Assembly: GCA_021777635.1 (NCBI GenBank) | Contig: JAJYDI010000077.1 | Coordinates: 1 to 9,517 of the forward strand | DNA length: 9,517 nucleotides | Source: Pseudomonadota bacterium | GTDB lineage: Bacteria > Pseudomonadota > Gammaproteobacteria > Xanthomonadales > Rhodanobacteraceae | Reading direction: 5' to 3' | Shown: positions 6,113 to 9,517 of the stretch, piece after piece | Layout: every line of letters begins with the position of its first letter | Numbering within the stretch: position 1 is the first letter of the stretch | Position numbers and translations under genes: made by a program | Notes under the pieces: generated by a model | What the model saw: the letters and a program-made list of their open reading frames with translations, nothing else | Told to the model about the DNA's origin: nothing | The model's database searches: none

Positions 6113-8635
6113 ATGCGCAGGGCAAGACGGCAACAAGCACACACGAGGCACCACGCGAAACTGACCCGGATGCCGCTGGCCGTGGCGATCTGCCTGGCCA
6201 TGGCGGCGCCGGCCTACGCGCAGGACGCGGCACAGCCCGCGGCACCGGCCGGGACGCCGGCCGCGAAAGCGAAGGTGGTGACGCTGGGCACGGTCACCGT
6301 GACGGCGCAAAAGCGCCGGGAAAACCTGCAGAAGGTTCCGATCAGCATCCAGGTGCTCGATACGCAGAAGCTCGAGCAGCTGCACATCAACAGCTTCAAC
6401 GACTACGCCCAGTATCTGCCCAGCGTCTCCTACCAGAGCTACGGCCCCGACTTCACCGAGATCTACATGCGCGGCGTGGCCAGCGGCGGCGACGGCAACC
6501 ATTCCGGGCCGCAACCGAGCGTCGGCGTCTATCTCGACGAGGAGCCGGTCACCACCATCCAGGGGCCGCTCGACATCCACATGTACGACATCGCGCGCGT
6601 CGAGGCCCTGGCGGGCCCGCAGGGCACGCTCTACGGCGCCAGCGCGGAATCGGGTGCCTTGCGCATCATCACCAACAAGCCCGATCCCGGCGCCTTCGCC
6701 GCCAGCTACAGCGTCGGCGTCGACACCGTCGCGAGCGGCGGCGTGGGTCATGTCGCCGAGGGCATGGTCAACATCCCGATCAACAAGGGCGCGGCGATCA
6801 GGCTGGTCGGCTGGAAGGAGCACGACGCCGGCTACATCGACAACGTGGCCGGCTCGCGCACGTTCCCCAGCTGGGGCGGCGCGGTCAGCAACGCCCCGAG
6901 CTGCACGCCCTCGAGCCTGCTGGTGTGCACGCACGCCGCCCGCAACAACTACAACACCGTCGATACCGAGGGCGGGCGCGCGGAACTGAAGGTCGACCTC
7001 AACGACCGCTGGTCGGTCCTGGCATCGCTCAGCGCGCAGAAGACGATCGCCAACGGCAACGCCGCCAGCGACCCGTCGGTGGGCGACCTGTCGATCATGC
7101 ACTTCTATCCCGAGCGCACCTCGGATCGCTGGTGGCAGGCGGCGCTGACGGTCCAGGGCAAGATCGGCAATTTCGACCTGACCTATGCCTACGCCCATCT
7201 CGGCCGGCACCAGGATGAGCAGTACGACTACAGCGACTACTCGTTCTGGTACGACACCCTGTACGGCTACGGCACCTACATCTACGACAACAGCGGCGCG
7301 CTGATCAATCCGTCCCAGCACATCCGGGCCCGCGACGGCTACGCCATGGACAGCCACGAGCTGCGCATCGCGTCGCCGCGATCCGACCGCCTGCGCCTGG
7401 TGGGCGGCCTGTTCTGGCAGAAGCAGGTGCACGACATCCAGCAGCGCTACATGATCGACGGCCTGGCCAGCAGCCTGTCCATCCCCGGCTGGCCCGATAC
7501 CCTCTGGCTGACCGAGCAGACCCGGGTCGACAAGGAAGAGGCCGTGTTCGGCGAGCTTTCCTACGATCTGATCCCCGACACGCTGACCGGCACGATCGGC
7601 GGGCGCTTCTTCCGCTCCAACAACAGCCTGGGCGGCTTTTTCGGGTTCAGCAACGGATTCGCGCCGACGTCCAACTACGGGGTCGCCGGCTGCATCTCGC
7701 CCACCCCCTACAACGGCGCGCCGTGCCTGGACTTCAACAAGGACGTGCGTGAAACCGGTTCGCTGGGCAAGGTCAACCTGACCTGGAACCTGTCGCCGAC
7801 GAAACTGCTCTACATCACCCGCTCCGAGGGCTATCGCCCCGGCGGCATCAACCGCCGCGCCACCCTGCCACCCTACAAGTCCGATTACCTGACCAACCTG
7901 GAAGCGGGCTGGAAGACGACCTGGTTCAACAACCGGCTGTCGTTCAACGGCGCGGTCTTCCGGCAGGACTGGAAGAACTTCCAGTTCAGCATCCTCGGTG
8001 CCAACGGCCTGACCGAAATCAAGAACGCCAATCAGGCGCGCATCTACGGACTTGAGTCGGAATTGAACTGGGCTGCCACCTACAACCTGCAGCTCAGCGC
8101 CGGCGTGGCCTTCTACGATGCCAAGCTGACCGCGAACTACTGCGGCTTCACCGACCCCAGCGGCACCCCGATCACGGTCTGTCCGGCCGGCACGATCAAC
8201 CCGCTGACCGGTACCGCCGTGACCGGGCCGCAGGCGCCCAGCGGCACCCAGTTGCCGGTGACGCCGCGGTTCAAGGGCAATCTCATCGCGCGCTACACCT
8301 TCGACGTCGGCGCGAAGGAAGCCTTCGTCCAGGCCGCGGTCGTGCATGTCGGCACCCGCACGTCGGATCTGCGCGTGCTGCAGAATGGCCTGATCGGGGA
8401 TCTGGCCGCCTACAACACGGTGAACCTCTCGGCCGGCATCAGCAACGACAGCTGGTCGGTGGACGTCTACGTGAACAACGTGTTCGACAACCGCGCGCAG
8501 CTGTTCAAGTACGCCGAGTGCGCGGCCACGGTGTGCGCGGCGCACAACGTGGTGCCGGCCTATCCCAACGGTCAGGTCTACACGGTCACCGACCAGCCGT
8601 TGACCGTGGGCATCCGCTTCACGCAGAACTTCTAG
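6113..8635 (+). CDS. TonB-dependent outer-membrane receptor
   Basis: An 840-residue outer-membrane transporter. The signal peptide has a long Arg/His-rich n-region, a hydrophobic core from about 20, and a likely cut after AYA at 36. A TonB-box-like stretch, TLGTVTVTA (57-65), follows, then the plug domain (~70-185) with VPISIQVLD, PSVGVYLDEEPV and the hallmark RVEALAGPQGTLYGASAESG. The rest is a 22-stranded-type barrel ending in LTVGIRFTQNF, with the terminal Phe needed for BAM insertion. It would import a scarce ligand using TonB-ExbBD energy; the ligand cannot be told from sequence. Mature cysteines occur only as four close pairs, in likely surface loops. ATG 6113 is chosen because GAGGGGG (6100-6106) sits 6 bases upstream and a normal signal peptide follows. 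ATG 6077, overlapping the previous gene, has no such site. It follows the TPR-sulfotransferase as the second gene of an apparent operon. Confidence 0.94.
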   Translation: MRRARRQQAHTRHHAKLTRMPLAVAICLAMAAPAYAQDAAQPAAPAGTPAAKAKVVTLGTVTVTAQKRRENLQKVPISIQVLDTQKLEQLHINSFNDYAQYLPSVSYQSYGPDFTEIYMRGVASGGDGNHSGPQPSVGVYLDEEPVTTIQGPLDIHMYDIARVEALAGPQGTLYGASAESGALRIITNKPDPGAFAASYSVGVDTVASGGVGHVAEGMVNIPINKGAAIRLVGWKEHDAGYIDNVAGSRTFPSWGGAVSNAPSCTPSSLLVCTHAARNNYNTVDTEGGRAELKVDLNDRWSVLASLSAQKTIANGNAASDPSVGDLSIMHFYPERTSDRWWQAALTVQGKIGNFDLTYAYAHLGRHQDEQYDYSDYSFWYDTLYGYGTYIYDNSGALINPSQHIRARDGYAMDSHELRIASPRSDRLRLVGGLFWQKQVHDIQQRYMIDGLASSLSIPGWPDTLWLTEQTRVDKEEAVFGELSYDLIPDTLTGTIGGRFFRSNNSLGGFFGFSNGFAPTSNYGVAGCISPTPYNGAPCLDFNKDVRETGSLGKVNLTWNLSPTKLLYITRSEGYRPGGINRRATLPPYKSDYLTNLEAGWKTTWFNNRLSFNGAVFRQDWKNFQFSILGANGLTEIKNANQARIYGLESELNWAATYNLQLSAGVAFYDAKLTANYCGFTDPSGTPITVCPAGTINPLTGTAVTGPQAPSGTQLPVTPRFKGNLIARYTFDVGAKEAFVQAAVVHVGTRTSDLRVLQNGLIGDLAAYNTVNLSAGISNDSWSVDVYVNNVFDNRAQLFKYAECAATVCAAHNVVPAYPNGQVYTVTDQPLTVGIRFTQNF

Positions 8636-8646
8636 CCGACTGCAGG

Positions 8647-8676
8647 CGTCGCCGGCACCGGGAGGTGCCGGCGACG
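8647..8676 (+). terminator. Perfect 13-bp hairpin after the receptor gene
   Basis: CGTCGCCGGCACC (8647-8659) pairs without mismatch with GGTGCCGGCGACG (8664-8676) around a GGGA tetraloop, 11 bases after the receptor stop codon. Stability and position point to the end of the sulfotransferase/receptor transcript. No T-run follows, so it may act as a Rho-assisted terminator or a 3' stabilising hairpin rather than a classical intrinsic terminator. Confidence 0.55.
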
Positions 8677-8769
8677 GCGACGACCGGCCGGGCGCGGGTC
8701 GCGACGCGCGGTTTCGCGGTTTCGCAACCCGTCGCGGAGGCCTGCGGATCCCGGGCGCTCCGGCTGCGG

Positions 8770-8800
8770 CTGGCACCGCCCCGGGCATCCACGCTATGGT
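8770..8800 (+). promoter_or_regulatory. Weak candidate promoter before the phosphatase gene
   Basis: CTGGCA (8770-8775, 4 of 6 matches) and TATGGT (8795-8800) are 19 bases apart, a little longer than ideal. Transcription from about 8807 would leave a leader of about 18 bases containing the GGAGG ribosome site (8811-8815). The hairpin upstream makes a separate promoter for the phosphatase likely, but these particular boxes are only a suggestion. Confidence 0.3.
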
Positions 8801-8824
8801 GCGGGCTCTCGGAGGGGGGCCTGC

Positions 8825-9517
8825 ATGCTGGATCTGCACTGCCACATGCTGCCGGGGATCGACGACGGCGCACCCGATCTCGGCGTGGCGCTGGCGATGG
8901 CGCGCATGGCGGCCGCCGACGGCATCACCACGGTCGCCTGCACCCCGCATATCTACCCGGGTCTGTACGCGAACACCGCCGCCGGCATCGCCGCGGCGAT
9001 CGATGGGCTGCGCGCCGAGCTGGCCGCGGCCGGCATCGCGCTGGAGCTGACCATCGGCGCCGACACGCACCTGACGCCGGACCTGGTCGAGGGCCTGCGC
9101 AGCGGGCGCATCCCGACGCTGGGCGGCAGCCGCTATTTCCTGTTCGAGCCGCCGCATCATGTCGAGCCGCCGCGTTTCGAGGCGTCCGTGTTCGCGGTGA
9201 TGGCGGCCGGCTACGTGCCGGTGATCACGCATCCGGAGCGGCTGACCTGGATCGAGGACCGCTATGCCGTGTTTCCGCGCCTGGCGCGCGCCGGCGCCTG
9301 GATGCAGGTCACCGCCGGCAGCGTCACCGGTCGCTTCGGGCGGCGCCCGCGCTACTGGGCCGAGCGCATGCTCGACGAGGGGATCGTGCACATCCTCGCC
9401 ACCGACTCGCACCACGTCGATCGCCGTCCGCCGCTGCTCGCGGAAGCGCGCGAAGCCGCCGCGCAGCGGCTGGGGGATGCCGAGGCCCTGCATCTGGTGA
9501 TGACACGCCCGCGCTGC
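8825..9517 (+). CDS. PHP-family tyrosine-protein phosphatase, CpsB/YwqE type (3' truncated)
   Basis: The first 231 residues of a protein that runs off the window; the family is usually about 250 residues. It opens MLDLHCHMLPGIDDGA, the metal-binding start of the PHP fold. Further ligands follow where CpsB has them: His42 (CTPHI), Glu108 (FEPP), His136 (ITHPER), Asp194 and His196 (ATDSHH). Position 80, Glu in CpsB, is Asp here (GADTHL). CpsB/YwqE enzymes remove phosphate from the tyrosine-rich tails of kinases that control exopolysaccharide or capsule chain length, using a multi-metal centre rather than a Cys nucleophile. The ATG has GGAGG (8811-8815) 9 bases upstream. No membrane segment or signal peptide is seen, so it is cytoplasmic. 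The usual partner kinase and polysaccharide genes are not in view and may lie beyond the window end. The fold assignment is firm; activity on phosphotyrosine is inferred. Confidence 0.87.
   Translation, partial: MLDLHCHMLPGIDDGAPDLGVALAMARMAAADGITTVACTPHIYPGLYANTAAGIAAAIDGLRAELAAAGIALELTIGADTHLTPDLVEGLRSGRIPTLGGSRYFLFEPPHHVEPPRFEASVFAVMAAGYVPVITHPERLTWIEDRYAVFPRLARAGAWMQVTAGSVTGRFGRRPRYWAERMLDEGIVHILATDSHHVDRRPPLLAEAREAAAQRLGDAEALHLVMTRPRC

Noticed and set aside
4642..6201. Minus-strand open frame of about 519 codons opposite the sulfotransferase
   Set aside because: It is a shadow of the sulfotransferase frame, with biased composition and no recognisable motif or ribosome site.
5708..9493. 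Very long minus-strand open frame (about 1261 codons) opposite the receptor and phosphatase genes
   Set aside because: High G+C at third codon positions removes stops from the antisense frame. The product shows no domain, while the plus strand carries complete receptor, sulfotransferase and phosphatase motifs.

Overview
The window is a GC-rich chromosomal segment, about 70% G+C by eye. Gene content and protein style suggest a gammaproteobacterium of the Lysobacterales (Xanthomonadales) type: a PilY1/PilE minor-pilin pair, a large TonB-dependent receptor, and a TPR-sulfotransferase beside it. The lineage is inferred from family resemblance, not from a marker gene. No insertion sequence, phage gene, CRISPR array or integration scar is visible.

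Layout. (1) 2-1503, plus strand: the 3' end of a type IV pilus operon. It holds the C-terminal part of the PilY1 adhesin/tip protein and, through a GTGA start/stop overlap, a PilE-type minor pilin. (2) 1520-1646: a GC-rich inverted repeat, a good sigma70-like promoter and a complete tRNA-Thr(CGT) with encoded CCA. (3) 1673-3760, minus strand, convergent with the tRNA: a 695-residue trimethylamine-dehydrogenase-type flavoprotein with FMN barrel, 4Fe-4S site and dinucleotide-binding half. Its covalent-FMN cysteine and catalytic residues are intact, but several substrate-pocket residues are changed. (4) 3761-3984: a divergent intergenic region with an AT-rich island. (5) 3985-8635, plus strand: a TPR-sulfotransferase and a TonB-dependent receptor 25 bp apart, almost certainly one operon, followed by a strong hairpin. 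(6) 8825 to the window end, plus strand: a PHP-family tyrosine-protein phosphatase of the CpsB/YwqE type, cut off by the window edge.

How the genes work together. PilY1 and PilE belong to the same pilus tip complex. The sulfotransferase and receptor look like a functional pair: a PAPS-dependent enzyme with a protein-binding TPR array, co-transcribed with an outer-membrane importer. Neither the substrate that is sulfated nor the ligand that is imported can be read from the sequence. The amine-dehydrogenase-like enzyme stands alone, with no electron-transfer flavoprotein or amine pathway gene in view. The CpsB-like phosphatase usually belongs to exopolysaccharide control, but no polysaccharide genes are visible here.

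The two most interesting items are the sulfotransferase/receptor operon and the altered substrate pocket of the amine-dehydrogenase homologue. Long open frames antisense to the real genes are a by-product of the high G+C content and are not annotated.
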